Shown here: one piece after another, positions 19,002 to 27,689 of the stretch
How positions within the stretch are numbered: the first letter of the stretch is position 1
How the letters are laid out: every line of letters starts with the position of its first letter
Assembly: GCF_014145675.1 (NCBI RefSeq)
Contig: NZ_JACGZW010000004.1
Location: forward strand, 434,001 to 498,000
DNA from: Amycolatopsis dendrobii
GTDB taxonomy: Bacteria > Actinomycetota > Actinomycetes > Mycobacteriales > Pseudonocardiaceae
Direction: 5' to 3'
Length of the DNA: 64,000 nt
Program-made: the position numbers and the translations under genes
Notes under the pieces: model-generated
Seen by the model: only the letters and a program-made list of their open reading frames with translations
Told to the model about the DNA's origin: nothing
Database searches by the model: none

Positions 19002-20468
19002 CTAGAGCAGGTACTCCTTGACGGCGGAGAAGTCGCCCGCGTCGGAGATCAGGCCGACATAGCCGTCGGGGCGCAGCAGGACCAGGGTGCGGTCGGCGGG
19101 GGAGTACGCGCGGGTCAGATGGCCGGAGGAATCGGCGATCTCGTCGGCGGCGGCGGGCTCGGGAACGACGTGGAAGGTGCGGACGGACGAGTCGAAGCGA
19201 GGGCCGAAGTTCAGCAGGGTGAAGCGGCCGCCGCGGGTGAGGTCGAACAGGCGGCGTTTGCCGGTCGTGGTGGTGAGGCCGGGGGCATCGGGGGCCCGGT
19301 CGCCCGCTCGGAGCTGGGCGGACTCGCTGCGGTCGTCGCGCGCCAGTGCGGAGCCGCGGTAGTTGACGCTGAGCTGGGTCGTGGCCCGGTCGCTGCGGAT
19401 GGGGATGCTTTTCTGTTCGGCGGCTTCGGCCATCCGCGCGGTCGAGAGCCGCAGTACGCCGGCGGCGATCGGGCGGCGTTCGGACTCGTAGGTGTCCAGC
19501 AGCTCCGGTGCTCCGGCGGCGAGTTTCCAGCCCAGATTGTGCGCGTCCTGGATGCCGGTGTTCATGCCCTGGCCGCCCGCGGGGGAGTGCACGTGCGCGG
19601 CGTCGCCGGCGAGGAAGACGCGGCCGTCGCGGTAACGCTCGGCCAGGCGGGTGTTGGAGCGCCACACGGACGTCCATTCCGGGTTCTGCAGCCGCAGCCC
19701 GGTGCGGCCGCTTCGCCGGTCGAAGATCGATTGCAGGGTTGCGAGGTCGAGGCCGGTTTCGTCGAGGACGGGCGCCTGGTACTGGAACAGGTCGGTGGAC
19801 GGAAGCGGGCAGAGGCTGACGAACCCCTCCTCGCAGCGCCACATGTGCCAGGCGTCGCGGTCGAGGCCGTCGACGGCCAGGTCGGCGACGATCATCCGGA
19901 TCCGCTCGTCCGTCTCGCCTTCGAACGCGATCCCGGCTTGTTTGCGGACGACACCGCGCCCGCCGTCGCAGCCGACCAGCCACTCCGCGCGGACGGTTTC
20001 GACGCGGTCGCTGGTGCGCAGCACTGCCGTGACGGCGTCGGCGGATTGGTCGAAACTCTCCAGTGCGGTGCCGAACTCGACCGCGCCGCCGAGTTCGGTC
20101 AGCCGCAGGCCGAGGGTTTCTTCGACGCGCCACTGCGGGGTGATGACCGATGCGGGGTAAGGAACGTCGGGACGCTCCTCGTAGGCCGGGCCGCCGCTCG
20201 TCCGGCCGTCGGGATCGGTCAGCCGGATCGGCATCGCGGACCGGCCGTTGGCGAGGATGCGGTCGATGACGCCGAGGTCGTCGAACACCTCCAGGCTGCG
20301 CGGCTGCAACCCCTTGCCGCGCGAGCCCGGGCGGAGGCCGGGGGACGCTTCGATCAGCCGGAACGGGACGTGGCGCCGGGCGAGTTCGCACGCCAGCGTC
20401 AGCCCGGTGGGTCCCGCGCCGACGATCAAGACCGGCAATTCCGGTGTGGACAGGTTTGTGTTCGGCAT
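19002..20468 (-). CDS. FAD-dependent aromatic monooxygenase (PheA/TfdB class)
   Basis: The 488-residue flavoprotein hydroxylase has the N-terminal dinucleotide motif VGAGPTGLTLACELARR, and the FAD-ribityl motif GDAAHVHSPAGGQGMN near residue 285, with a C-terminal thioredoxin-like domain. Relatives hydroxylate phenols or inactivate drugs such as rifampicin and tetracyclines. The ATG at 20468 is preceded by AGGGGG; frames extend upstream but overlap the divergent regulator. It forms an operon with marR and diverges from the TetR-MarR fusion, which suggests an inducible detoxification or degradation unit. The substrate is not deducible. Confidence 0.88.
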   Translation of the reverse strand: MPNTNLSTPELPVLIVGAGPTGLTLACELARRHVPFRLIEASPGLRPGSRGKGLQPRSLEVFDDLGVIDRILANGRSAMPIRLTDPDGRTSGGPAYEERPDVPYPASVITPQWRVEETLGLRLTELGGAVEFGTALESFDQSADAVTAVLRTSDRVETVRAEWLVGCDGGRGVVRKQAGIAFEGETDERIRMIVADLAVDGLDRDAWHMWRCEEGFVSLCPLPSTDLFQYQAPVLDETGLDLATLQSIFDRRSGRTGLRLQNPEWTSVWRSNTRLAERYRDGRVFLAGDAAHVHSPAGGQGMNTGIQDAHNLGWKLAAGAPELLDTYESERRPIAAGVLRLSTARMAEAAEQKSIPIRSDRATTQLSVNYRGSALARDDRSESAQLRAGDRAPDAPGLTTTTGKRRLFDLTRGGRFTLLNFGPRFDSSVRTFHVVPEPAAADEIADSSGHLTRAYSPADRTLVLLRPDGYVGLISDAGDFSAVKEYLL

Positions 20469-20523
20469 TTCCAACCCCCTGGCTCCGAAGAACTCCTGTC
20501 CGCAAGAGTAGGGAAACTTGCTA

Positions 20524-20541
20524 AGAAAGACAAACCTTTCT
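20524..20541. promoter_or_regulatory. candidate operator between monooxygenase and TetR-MarR fusion
   Basis: The inverted repeat AGAAAG-N6-CTTTCT (20524-20529, 20536-20541) is AT-rich in a G+C-rich background and lies between the divergent monooxygenase gene and the fusion regulator. Its place over the regulator start suggests autoregulation and control of both genes. Confidence 0.45.
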
Positions 20542-20544
20542 ATC

Positions 20545-21585
20545 GTGGGCGGAGTGGCCCCTGAAACCGTCCGCCGCCGGCAAGGCGAGCAGCTGGAATC
20601 CGCGTTGCTGGCCGCCGCGTGGGACGAACTGGTCGAAGGCGGATACGCGCGGCTGACCATGGAGTCGGTCGCCGTCCGCGCCCGCACGAGCGAGGCCGTG
20701 CTCTATCGGCGGTGGGCCAACAAGGACGAACTCGTGCTGGCGGCGATGCGGCGGCACCGCGACGACCGCCCGATCGCCGTTCCCGACACCGGGAGTCTGC
20801 GCGGCGATCTGCTCGCGTACCTGACCTCGGCGAGCGAAGCGCTGGCCGGATTCTTCGCCATCGCGGCCGCCGCTGCCATCTCCGGGCTGTCGGCGAGCAC
20901 CGGCGCCAGTCCCGGCCAGGTCCGGGACCGCATCATCGGCGACCGGCCGCTCTCGCGAGACATCTACGAGCGCGCCCACGCTCGCGGCGAAATCGACCTG
21001 ACGCGCCTCTCCGGGGCGGTGCTCGAAATGCCGTTCCAGCTGGTGCGGCACGACCTGCTGCTGACCCTCGCCCCGCTCCGGCCCGCGCGGATCCGGTCGA
21101 TCGTCGACGAGCTTTTCCTTCCGCTTGTCCAGTTAGAAGTTAAAGACTTAACTCAAAGTCGGAGCGGTCCGCCGCGACCGGCTTCCGGCGACCTTTTCCG
21201 GTCGATTCGCTGGGTGCAGCGCAAGCGGATCGAGGAATGGAGCCGTACGCGCGACCTCACTTTCGAACAGGCCATGGTGCTCGGCTACCTGGAGCGGCGG
21301 CCTGGCGTTATCCAGCGGGATGTCGCGGAGATGAGTTACACGACGCCCGCGAACGTCTCCCTGCTGTTGAAGGGGCTCGAACGCCGGGGACTGGTCGAGC
21401 GCCGCACCGAGGGCGGGCGCAAGCGCGTCTACGTCACCCCGGCCGGGATCGACCTGGTCACGGGGCTCGACGCGGTGCTGGCCGAGGCGGACGAGATGGT
21501 CTTCGCTCCGCTCGGCCGGGACGAGCGGGCCGGGCTGGAAGCGTTGGTGGGCAAGATCAACGCGCACTTGACCGGCGGCTCGTGA
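20545..21585 (+). CDS. TetR-MarR fusion transcriptional regulator
   Basis: This 346-residue protein joins two complete regulator types. Residues about 8-195 are TetR-like (HTH around SVAVRARTSEAVLYRRWANK and a C-terminal ligand domain); residues about 215-345 are MarR-like (recognition helix DVAEMSYTTPANVSLLLKGLERRG, wing LVERRTEGGRKRVYVT). No stop, frameshift or usable start separates them. The GTG at 20545 is one of several possible starts (TTG 20518, GTG 20554); none has a clear ribosome site. It is divergent from the monooxygenase-marR operon, its likely target. Confidence 0.8.
   Translation: MGGVAPETVRRRQGEQLESALLAAAWDELVEGGYARLTMESVAVRARTSEAVLYRRWANKDELVLAAMRRHRDDRPIAVPDTGSLRGDLLAYLTSASEALAGFFAIAAAAAISGLSASTGASPGQVRDRIIGDRPLSRDIYERAHARGEIDLTRLSGAVLEMPFQLVRHDLLLTLAPLRPARIRSIVDELFLPLVQLEVKDLTQSRSGPPRPASGDLFRSIRWVQRKRIEEWSRTRDLTFEQAMVLGYLERRPGVIQRDVAEMSYTTPANVSLLLKGLERRGLVERRTEGGRKRVYVTPAGIDLVTGLDAVLAEADEMVFAPLGRDERAGLEALVGKINAHLTGGS
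21138..21153. promoter_or_regulatory. perfect palindrome inside the fusion linker
   Basis: AGTTAA-AGAC-TTAACT lies in codons of the linker between the TetR and MarR halves. It is strikingly AT-rich and has the size of a MarR-family operator. It may be the relic of an intergenic operator that became coding when the two genes fused, or an active internal site. Confidence 0.45.
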
Positions 21586-21626
21586 GTGGCGATGCCGGTT
21601 AGAACCGGCATCGCCACTCACGAGCC
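21577..21626 (+). terminator. 24-bp perfect hairpin overlapping the fusion regulator stop
   Basis: Arms 21577-21600 and 21603-21626 are perfectly complementary with only AG between them; the arm begins GGCTCGTGAGTGG and ends GCCGGTT. The stop codon lies inside the left arm. It probably ends transcription from the left and, being symmetrical, also of the convergent YdcF-like gene. The core is shared with the hairpin at 57845-57884. Confidence 0.7.
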
Positions 21627-21696
21627 CTGAACGCGCGCGCCCTTCGGCGGGGTGGGTCGCTGCTCCGCGCCCAGTCGCCCGGCGAGACGCCCCGGC

Positions 21697-22266
21697 TTAC
21701 CGTTGCAGCCGGCGCAGGCTCCGCTTCCCCATCACCGCCAGCAGCGGCTTCATCGCCAGCCACTCCCCGAACCGGTAGTCGCGAGCGGGCACCAGCCGCT
21801 CCGCCAGATCCGGCCGGTGCCGTCGCAGGTAATGCCGCGCTTTCTCCGCGTGCAAGGAATCCGAGACGATCTTGATCCGGTCCGCGTCCTCGATCAACGG
21901 CACCGCGTGGAGCACGTTCTCCCACGTCGACCGGCTCTCGGTTTCGAGGACGAGCGGGCCGCGGCAGCCGTACTCCCTGGCGTACCGGGCCATCAGCGCG
22001 GCCTCCGTCTCCGTGCCGCCGACGGCTCCGCCGCACAACACCAGCCGGGACGGTCCGGGCGCCTGTGAACGTACTGCCGCTCGCACTCGCCAGCGATTGA
22101 CGAAATTGGCCCGCGACCCGCCGTTGCGGTAGCCGAGCACGACCACTGCCTCGCCGGTGCCCGACGTTCCGGGGCGGCCGCCCATGCCGCGGCGCGAGGA
22201 GCGCCAGTGTTCCCATTCGGCCCAGCCGAACAGCACGACGAAAAACATCAGAAAACGACCCGGCAC
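21697..22266 (-). CDS. YdcF/SanA/ElyC family (DUF218) protein
   Basis: The 189-residue protein has a short hydrophobic N-terminal segment (RFLMFFVVLFGW) and a DUF218 core: AVVVLGYRNGG, LVLCGGAVGGTETEAALMARYA, and LVLETESRSTWENVLHAVPLIE. Family members act at the cell envelope and affect vancomycin sensitivity and peptidoglycan or lipid-carrier metabolism. The GTG at 22266 is used; a later ATG (residue 7) is possible. It is divergent from the Fis-type activator gene. Confidence 0.8.
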   Translation of the reverse strand: MPGRFLMFFVVLFGWAEWEHWRSSRRGMGGRPGTSGTGEAVVVLGYRNGGSRANFVNRWRVRAAVRSQAPGPSRLVLCGGAVGGTETEAALMARYAREYGCRGPLVLETESRSTWENVLHAVPLIEDADRIKIVSDSLHAEKARHYLRRHRPDLAERLVPARDYRFGEWLAMKPLLAVMGKRSLRRLQR

Positions 22267-22394
22267 TCACCCGATCATACCATTGTCCACAAAGGACAGA
22301 GGAGAAGCGGAAAGACGCACGTCTGGAACTTGTCGATCCGCGAAGGTACTGTCACACGAACCGCTACGTCGCCGTCCGGTAGTCGGGAGGAGCA

Positions 22395-24041
22395 GTGTCG
22401 CTCGGAGGGATACCGTCGCAGGGCTCCGCTGTCCTGCGGCCGCCGATCGCCGATTCGTGGCGCCGGTCCCGGCTGTTCGGCGTCGAGCCGGAGCTGGACC
22501 GGGGCGCGATTTCGATCGGCGAGGTCGATCCGCGCAGCAGGCTGATGACCGCTGCCCGTCCGGTGCTCGACCAGCTTGTCGAGCAGCTGACCGGCACCCG
22601 GTTCTCCATCCTGCTCGCCGACCGCGACTGCCGCCTCGTCTTCCGCTGGTTCGGCGACCGGGGACTGCAGCGTCAGCTGGAAGAGATCGGAGTGCTGGAC
22701 GGTTCGCAGCTCAGCGAGGGCCGCGTCGGCACGAACGCGCTGGGCACGCCGCACGAATCGCGCCAGGCGGTGGAAATCCACGGCCAGGAGCATTACGCCG
22801 ACGCGTTGAAGCGGTTCAGCTGCTACGGCCATCCGATCCGGCATCCGCTCACCGGCCGGATCGAAGGCGTCCTCGACATCACCGGCGAAAGCGACAGCGG
22901 CAACCCGCTGTTCGGGCCGCTGGTGAAGCGCGTCGTGGGCGACATCGAACAGCTCGTCCTGGAGAGCGCCCGCGCCTGCGAACGGCGGCTGTTCCTGGCG
23001 TTCCAGCAGGCCACGCACCATCGCAGCGTGCCGGTCGCGGTGCTCGGCGGCGATCTGGTGTTCGCCAACGAAACCTGTATCGAACACCTTCGCCCCGCCG
23101 ATCCGACCCTGTTGCGCACGTTGCTGCCGCAAGTGCCGGAACGCGGAGTATTCGACACTCGCCTCGATGTGGGTGACGGGATCAGTCTTTCGGTCGTAGC
23201 CGAACGCGTCGAGGGTTCGACGGACGGCGCCGTCTTCCGTATCGCGAAGAGCCAGAGCAGCAGCCGAAAACCGGCCCCCGCGGCGGCGAAAACTGCCCGC
23301 TCGGTCCTCATCACGGGCGAACCCGGAACCGGTCGCACCACCGAAGCCCGAGCGCGAGCCGGCGTGGACGATCCGGTCGTCCTGCACGCCGCCGCCGCGC
23401 TCCGCGAAGAACCACGAGCCTGGGCAACAAGATTCACCGACCTGGTCGCGCAGCCGCGCACCGCCGTCGTCCTGGACGACGTCCACCTGCTGCCGGAAAG
23501 CCTGCTCCCGTTGGTCGGCGAGGCGCTCGACAATCCGGAATCGGCCCGGTTGCTGCTCACTTCCGTCCCATCGGACGCAATGTCCCCAGCCGTCGCGGCG
23601 ATCGCCGCCAGATGCGCGGAAACCGTCACCCTCGCCCCGCTGCGCGAACGCCTCGACGACCTGCCCGCGATCGCCGTGGCGATGCTCCGCGACGAATACC
23701 CGGACCGGAAACCGCACTTCACCGGTACCGCGCTGGCCGCGCTGCGGACGCATCCCTGGCCGGGCAACCTGCACGAGCTGCGCGCGGCGATGCGCGAGGT
23801 GTCCCGACTTCCGTACACGGGGGTGATCGACCTCGCCCAGCTGCCGCCCGCGTGCCGCGGCAGCTCCCGCACGAGGCAGCTCGGCGGGAGAGAACTCGCC
23901 GAACGGAACGCGATCGTCACGGCGTTGCGCGCCAGCGAGGGCAACAAGCTGCGCGCGGCCCGCGAACTCGGCATCAGCCGCACCACGCTGTATCGCCGCA
24001 TGCAGGCGCTGGGCGTGACCGACGACTGTCCACTTCTGTAA
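22395..24041 (+). CDS. GAF-AAA-Fis type activator (AcoR/MimR-like)
   Basis: The 548-residue regulator has an N-terminal GAF-like sensor region (about 60-190), a shrunken AAA region (Walker A-like GEPGTGRTT, VVLDDVHLL) and a Fis-type HTH at the end (KLRAARELGISRTTLYRRMQ). The GAFTGA loop needed to contact sigma-54 is absent and the Walker Lys is Arg. Relatives in actinobacteria activate alcohol, diol or alkane oxidation genes. GGAGGAG precedes the GTG. It lies directly upstream of aldehyde and alcohol dehydrogenase genes in the same direction, its likely targets. Confidence 0.85.
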   Translation: MSLGGIPSQGSAVLRPPIADSWRRSRLFGVEPELDRGAISIGEVDPRSRLMTAARPVLDQLVEQLTGTRFSILLADRDCRLVFRWFGDRGLQRQLEEIGVLDGSQLSEGRVGTNALGTPHESRQAVEIHGQEHYADALKRFSCYGHPIRHPLTGRIEGVLDITGESDSGNPLFGPLVKRVVGDIEQLVLESARACERRLFLAFQQATHHRSVPVAVLGGDLVFANETCIEHLRPADPTLLRTLLPQVPERGVFDTRLDVGDGISLSVVAERVEGSTDGAVFRIAKSQSSSRKPAPAAAKTARSVLITGEPGTGRTTEARARAGVDDPVVLHAAAALREEPRAWATRFTDLVAQPRTAVVLDDVHLLPESLLPLVGEALDNPESARLLLTSVPSDAMSPAVAAIAARCAETVTLAPLRERLDDLPAIAVAMLRDEYPDRKPHFTGTALAALRTHPWPGNLHELRAAMREVSRLPYTGVIDLAQLPPACRGSSRTRQLGGRELAERNAIVTALRASEGNKLRAARELGISRTTLYRRMQALGVTDDCPLL

Positions 24042-24104
24042 CACTTCGCCCCCGGTCCGCCGGGTGACGATGACCTCCGTCACAACGAAGTGAGGAGGCG
24101 CCAG

Positions 24105-25604
24105 GTGACCGCAACGGTGGAATTCCCCCTGCACACCCAGGTCCGGGAGTTCGTGTCCGGCCCGCTGGAGCTCTTGATCGGCGGGCGCTGGGTGCCTGCC
24201 GCGTCGGGCCGCACGTTCCCGACCTACGACCCGGCCACCGGGGAGAAGATCGCCGAGGTCGCGCACGGCGAGGCCGAGGACGTCAACCGCGCCGTCGCCG
24301 CCGCGCGCAAGGCGTTCGACGAGGGCCCGTGGGCCGCGATGAAGCCGAACGAGCGAGAACGGCTGATCTGGCGCATCGGCGATCTGCTGTCCGAGCGGGC
24401 GGAGATCTTCGGCCAGCTGGAAGCGCTCGACAACGGCAAGTCCGCGGCGATCGCGACGGCCGTGGACACCGGCTGGGCCGCCGACGTCTTCCGCTACTAC
24501 GCGGGCTGGGCGACCAAGATCGAAGGCAGCACGGTGAACGTGTCGATGCCGTTCGCGCCGGACGCGCAGTTCCACGCCTACACGCTGCGCGAGCCGGTCG
24601 GCGTGTGCGGGCAGATCATCCCGTGGAACTTCCCGCTGCTGATGGCGGCGTGGAAGATCGCGCCCGCGCTCGCCGCGGGCAACACCGTGGTGCTCAAGCC
24701 CGCCGAGCAGACACCGCTGACCGCGCTGCTGCTGGGCAAGCTGTTCGAGGAAGCCGGATTCCCGCCCGGCGTGGTCAACATCGTCACCGGTTTCGGCGAC
24801 GCCGGGGCCGCGCTGGCCGCGCACGACGGCGTCGACAAGGTCGCCTTCACCGGTTCGACCGAGGTGGGCAAGAAGATCGTCCAGGCCGCGAGCGGAAACC
24901 TGAAAAAGGTTTCGCTGGAGCTGGGCGGCAAGAGCCCGAACGTGGTGTTCGCCGACGCCGACCTCGACCTCGCGGTGCCCGGTTCGGTCAACGCGTGGAT
25001 GTTCAACCACGGCCAGTGCTGCGTCGCCGGAACGCGGCTGTACGTGGAGGACACGATCTTCGAGGAGTTCACCCAGGCGGTCGCGCAGGCGGCGAGCCAG
25101 GTGAAGATCGGACCGGGCCTCGATCCGGAAACCCAGCTGGGCCCGATGGTTTCCCAGGAGCAGTTCGACCGGGTGTCGCGCTATCTCGGCGAAGGGCTCG
25201 CCGACGGCGCCCGCGCGCTCACCGGCGGAAAACGCTGGGGCGACACCGGATACTTCATCGAGCCCACCGTTTTCGTTGACGTGAAACCGGAATTCAGCAT
25301 CGTCCGGGAAGAGATCTTCGGCCCGGTCGTGGCGGCCATGCCGTTCAACGCCGAAGCCGGCGTGGCCGCCGCGGCCAACAACAGCGAGTACGGACTGGCC
25401 GCCGGGGTCTGGACACGCGACGTCGCGAAGGCGCACCGTACTGCGAAGGAACTGAAGGCAGGCTCGGTGTGGGTCAACCAGTACAACGGCTTCGACACGG
25501 CGATGCCGTTCGGCGGCTACAAGCAGTCCGGCTGGGGCCGGGAACTGGGCGCGGCCGCGCTCGACCTCTACACGCAGACCAAGTCCGTGAACATCGCGCT
25601 GTGA
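24105..25604 (+). CDS. NAD-dependent aldehyde dehydrogenase
   Basis: The 499-residue enzyme oxidises an aldehyde to its acid with NAD. The motifs PWNFPLLM, FTGSTEVGK, LELGGKSPN (general base Glu) and GQCC (nucleophile near residue 306) are intact. GAGGAGG lies six bases before the GTG at 24105; the earlier ATG at 24090 is part of the leader. It lies 28 bases upstream of the NDMA-type alcohol dehydrogenase, so the two would convert an alcohol to acid in sequence. The upstream Fis-type activator probably controls both. Confidence 0.93.
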   Translation: MTATVEFPLHTQVREFVSGPLELLIGGRWVPAASGRTFPTYDPATGEKIAEVAHGEAEDVNRAVAAARKAFDEGPWAAMKPNERERLIWRIGDLLSERAEIFGQLEALDNGKSAAIATAVDTGWAADVFRYYAGWATKIEGSTVNVSMPFAPDAQFHAYTLREPVGVCGQIIPWNFPLLMAAWKIAPALAAGNTVVLKPAEQTPLTALLLGKLFEEAGFPPGVVNIVTGFGDAGAALAAHDGVDKVAFTGSTEVGKKIVQAASGNLKKVSLELGGKSPNVVFADADLDLAVPGSVNAWMFNHGQCCVAGTRLYVEDTIFEEFTQAVAQAASQVKIGPGLDPETQLGPMVSQEQFDRVSRYLGEGLADGARALTGGKRWGDTGYFIEPTVFVDVKPEFSIVREEIFGPVVAAMPFNAEAGVAAAANNSEYGLAAGVWTRDVAKAHRTAKELKAGSVWVNQYNGFDTAMPFGGYKQSGWGRELGAAALDLYTQTKSVNIAL

Positions 25605-25632
25605 TCCGCCCGCTCGAACAAAGGAGTTCCCG

Positions 25633-26754
25633 ATGAAGACGAAAGCAGCGGTCGTCTACGAGGTGGGCAAGCCGATCGAGGTGGTCGAGCTCGACCTCGA
25701 AGGCCCCGGCGAGGGCGAGGTGCTGATCCGGTACACCCACGCCGGGCTGTGCCACTCGGACGTGCACATCGCGCACGGCGACCTGGAGGCCCGGCTGCCG
25801 ATGGTGCTGGGCCACGAGGGCGCGGGCGTCATCGAGGACGTCGGCCCCGGCGTCACCCGCGTCAAGCCCGGCGACCACGTGGTGTGCTCGTTCATCCCCA
25901 ACTGCGGCGTGTGCCGCTGGTGTGCCACCGGTCAGCAGGCGATCTGCGACATGGGCGCCACGATCCTCGAGGGCTACCTGCCCGGCGAGCGGTTCCCCTT
26001 CAGCGGCCCCGGCCCGGTCAAGCAGTACGGCGCGATGTGCATGCTCGGCACGTTCAGCCAGTACTCGACCATCCACCAGAACTCGGTCGTGAAGGTCGAC
26101 GACGACCTCCCGCTCGACAAGGCGGTGCTCGTCGGCTGCGGCGTCCCGACCGGATGGGGTTCGGCGGTCAACGCGGCCGGCGTACGCCCCGGCGAGACGG
26201 TGATCGTGTCCGGCGTCGGCGGCATCGGGATCAACGCGGTGCAGGGCGCGCGCTACGCCGGCGCGAAGAACGTGATCGCGCTGGACCCGCTGGAGAACAA
26301 GCGCGAAAAGGCGATGGAACTCGGCGCGACGCACGCGGTCGCGACGCCGGAGGAAGCGGCCGAGCTGGCGCAGTCGTTCACCAACGGCAACGGTGCGGAC
26401 AAGACGATCGTCACCGCGGGCATCGTCACCGAGGAAATCGTGACCGGCGCGTTCAACGCCACCGGCAAGGGCGGCACGATCGTGCTGACCGGCTTGAACA
26501 AGCTGTCGGTGAACAACGTCAATCTGCCTGGTTCGATCCTGACGCTGTTCAAGAAGACGGTGAAGGGCAGCCTGTTCGGCGACTGCAACCCGACCACGGA
26601 CATCCCGAAGATCCTCGGGCTGTACCAGAGCGGGGACCTGAAGCTGGACGAGATCATCACCCGCACGTACACGCTGGAAGAGGTCAACCAGGGCTACGAC
26701 GATCTGCTGGAGGGCCGGAACGTGCGCGGCGTGCTGGTCCACGACGCGCCGTGA
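25633..26754 (+). CDS. NDMA/mycofactocin-dependent zinc alcohol dehydrogenase
   Basis: The 373-residue MDR enzyme matches the NDMA-dependent alcohol dehydrogenase class, which holds NAD(H) tightly and passes electrons to mycofactocin. Catalytic zinc ligands are C40 and H61-E62; structural zinc ligands C91, C94, C97 and C105; nucleotide motif SGVGGIGINAVQGA. The substrate is probably a short alcohol that the preceding aldehyde dehydrogenase completes to an acid. AAAGGAG precedes the ATG. Its stop overlaps the MoxR start (GTGA). No mycofactocin biosynthesis genes are in the window, but an MftR-like regulator is at 29016. Confidence 0.9.
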   Translation: MKTKAAVVYEVGKPIEVVELDLEGPGEGEVLIRYTHAGLCHSDVHIAHGDLEARLPMVLGHEGAGVIEDVGPGVTRVKPGDHVVCSFIPNCGVCRWCATGQQAICDMGATILEGYLPGERFPFSGPGPVKQYGAMCMLGTFSQYSTIHQNSVVKVDDDLPLDKAVLVGCGVPTGWGSAVNAAGVRPGETVIVSGVGGIGINAVQGARYAGAKNVIALDPLENKREKAMELGATHAVATPEEAAELAQSFTNGNGADKTIVTAGIVTEEIVTGAFNATGKGGTIVLTGLNKLSVNNVNLPGSILTLFKKTVKGSLFGDCNPTTDIPKILGLYQSGDLKLDEIITRTYTLEEVNQGYDDLLEGRNVRGVLVHDAP

Positions 26755-27689
26755 CGGCATTGTCGGCGGACTGCGGGCCGGTTTCCGGTCCGCAGTCCGC
26801 GGTTCCCCTCCTGACCGCGGACGTGGTCGGCCGCCGCCGCGAAATCGAACTCCTGCTGGCCGGTCTCGACTGTGGCGCGCACGTCGTGTTGGAAGGCCCG
26901 CCCGGCACCGGCAAAACCACCCTGCTGCGCGCCGTCGCCGAGGCAGGCGGCTCACCGTTCGTATTCGTCGAAGGCAACGCCGAACTAACGCCCGCCCGCT
27001 TAGTCGGACAGTTCGACCCCTCGCGCGTGTTGGCCGAAGGCTACGTGCCCGAGACCTTTGTGGACGGTCCGCTCATCGAAGCACTGCGCACCGGCGGTCT
27101 GCTGTACGTCGAAGAGGTCAACCGGATCCCGGAGGAAACACTCAACGTCCTGATCACCGTCATGTCCGAAGCCGAACTGCACGTGCCACGCCTGGGCCGA
27201 GTACGCGCGGCGGACGGATTCCGCTTGGTAGCCGCGATGAACCCGTTCGACGCGGTCGGCACCGCCCGAATCTCGTCGGCCATTTACGACCGCGTCTGCC
27301 GCATCGTGATGGGTTACCAAACCCAAGACGAAGAAAGCGACATCGTCGCCCGCCGCGGCCCCGCGGTGCCCGCCGAATGGCGCGACAAAGTCGTAGACCT
27401 GGTACGCCGCACCCGCAACCACGCCGACGTCCGAGTCGGTTCCTCAGTACGCGGCGCCATCGACGTTGTACGGCTGGCAGTCTCACTGGCCCGCATCCGC
27501 GAGTCCTCGACCACAAACTGGCGAATCGGCCATGACGCCGCACTGGCCGCGTTGTCCGGCCGAATCGGCCTGCACGAATCCAGCGGACGCACCGCGGAAT
27601 CGGTGATCGACGAACTGTATGTAGCCGTCTTCGGTGCCGAAAGCCCTCCGCCAGATTCCGAAGGCGGTGACCCGCCGGGGGAAGCCTGA
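26751..27689 (+). CDS. MoxR-family AAA+ ATPase
   Basis: The 312-residue AAA+ protein has Walker A GPPGTGKTT (near residue 45), Walker B LLYVEEVNRIP, and the sensor region RLVAAMNPFD typical of MoxR proteins, chaperone-like ATPases paired with VWA proteins that mature metalloenzymes or dehydrogenases. The GTG overlaps the alcohol dehydrogenase stop, which ties it physically to that enzyme. A rare TTA leucine codon occurs at 27000-27002. Co-operation with the next VWA gene in activating the dehydrogenase is an inference. Confidence 0.9.
   Translation: MTALSADCGPVSGPQSAVPLLTADVVGRRREIELLLAGLDCGAHVVLEGPPGTGKTTLLRAVAEAGGSPFVFVEGNAELTPARLVGQFDPSRVLAEGYVPETFVDGPLIEALRTGGLLYVEEVNRIPEETLNVLITVMSEAELHVPRLGRVRAADGFRLVAAMNPFDAVGTARISSAIYDRVCRIVMGYQTQDEESDIVARRGPAVPAEWRDKVVDLVRRTRNHADVRVGSSVRGAIDVVRLAVSLARIRESSTTNWRIGHDAALAALSGRIGLHESSGRTAESVIDELYVAVFGAESPPPDSEGGDPPGEA

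Noticed and set aside
22275..25436. Minus-strand open frame of 1053 codons
   Set aside because: It is antisense to the Fis-type activator and aldehyde dehydrogenase genes, with no domain signal.
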